Source of the DNA: Betaproteobacteria bacterium Ga0077527
GTDB lineage: Bacteria; Pseudomonadota; Gammaproteobacteria; Burkholderiales; SG8-41
Direction: 5' to 3'
DNA length: 64,000 bases
Assembly (NCBI GenBank): GCA_001464815.1
Contig: LNDW01000015.1
Location: 62,001 to 126,000 of the forward strand
In this document: positions 63,835-64,000 of the stretch, piece after piece
How positions within the stretch are numbered: the first letter of the stretch is position 1
How the letters are laid out: every line of letters starts with the position of its first letter
Made by a program: the position numbers and the translations under genes
The notes under the pieces: model-generated
The model's input: the letters and a program-made list of their open reading frames with translations, nothing else
What the model was told of the DNA's origin: nothing
The model's database searches: none

Positions 63835-64000
63835 CCGGCATCGTCCTGCTCAGCCCCCTGGCTGCGCTGGGCGGCGCACAGAAATACGAACCGCTGTCTA
63901 CCAGCGTCCAGGCGGCACTGCACCAGAGCATCGCCGATCAGGCCACGCCGGTTCTGGCCTTCGACAGCGAACAGGAGGCACGCGCCTGGCTCGCCGCGAT
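63810..64000 (+). CDS. Probable lytic transglycosylase (5' part, runs off the window)
   Basis: The first 63 residues of an exported protein: [20 protein letters not shown] is a signal peptide, followed by [20 protein letters not shown] and an acidic helix. Position just after proS and the YEPLS..V..AL start match the SLT-type lytic transglycosylases found there in Betaproteobacteria, but the catalytic domain lies outside the window. It overlaps the proS end by 25 bp. Confidence 0.55.
   Translation, partial: MRRLLATLTGIVLLSPLAALGGAQKYEPLSTSVQAALHQSIADQATPVLAFDSEQEARAWLAA

Overview
The window looks like chromosomal DNA of a GC-rich Betaproteobacterium (Burkholderiales/Rhodocyclales-like). The basis is gene order and gene families: pilSR, a PP0621-type protein, tRNA-Pro, ispB, rplU-rpmA-obgE-proB, a CNP1-family protein, rppH and proS lie together; two Bug/TctC-type solute receptors are present; and there are a PhaM-type granule protein, a lysine-rich H1-like protein and a long NrdA with an N-terminal ATP-cone. 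No plasmid, phage or transposase gene and no CRISPR array was found.

Layout. 1-7624 (+): the end of a NhaR-like regulator, then a loose run of catabolic or accessory genes (GST, exported MetX-like hydrolase, Bug receptor, BNR propeller, MoaD-like protein, class C serine hydrolase, Old Yellow Enzyme). 7652-10664 (-): a YqjD/E/K-like set and an lrgA-lrgB-EI24 set. 10797-15935: pgi, DUF6494, orn, M48 protease, phhB, rsgA. 16150-23088 (-): a CobD/CbiB-like protein, greB, patatin, ybaK, CoA Nudix, MaoC-Pta fusion, FabI-like reductase, MOSC protein. 23322-25055: a lower-GC pocket of unknown genes. 25196-29093 (-): fumC and maeB. 29377-37122 (+): a catabolic cluster (atypical SDR, aminotransferase, alpha/beta hydrolase, M20 amidohydrolase, Bug receptor, AtzH-like, prolyl aminopeptidase-like, FAH). 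37167-41487 (-): phaM-like gene, cyclophilin-like gene, lytic transglycosylase, and a tightly overlapped ECF-sigma operon. 41601-48582: DUF2946-like, ltaE, H1-like, DUF2442, nrdB, nrdA. 48933-64000: ampD, pilR, pilS, PP0621, tRNA-Pro, ispB, the ribosomal-protein/obgE/proB run, a CNP1-like gene, a rubrerythrin / Fe-S / DUF3501 set, rppH, a spermidine-synthase-like gene, proS and the start of a probable lytic transglycosylase.

Most notable signals. (1) nrdA and the lytic transglycosylase gene at 37885 carry promoters of identical geometry: the same -35, a 17 bp spacer, the same -10, 21 bp, then a 16 bp NrdR-box-like palindrome. (2) The editing domain of proS is encoded by a block of about 47% GC inside a roughly 60% GC gene, suggesting domain-level recombination. 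(3) An AT-rich motif around ATTGTTTTT recurs at gene edges across the window, twice with an identical 17-mer that contains the stop codon. (4) The rubrerythrin / HdrD-like / DUF3501 set has a perfect palindromic operator candidate. (5) Four 11 bp tandem repeats lie upstream of the yqjD-like gene.

All family names come from reading motifs by eye; no database search was possible.
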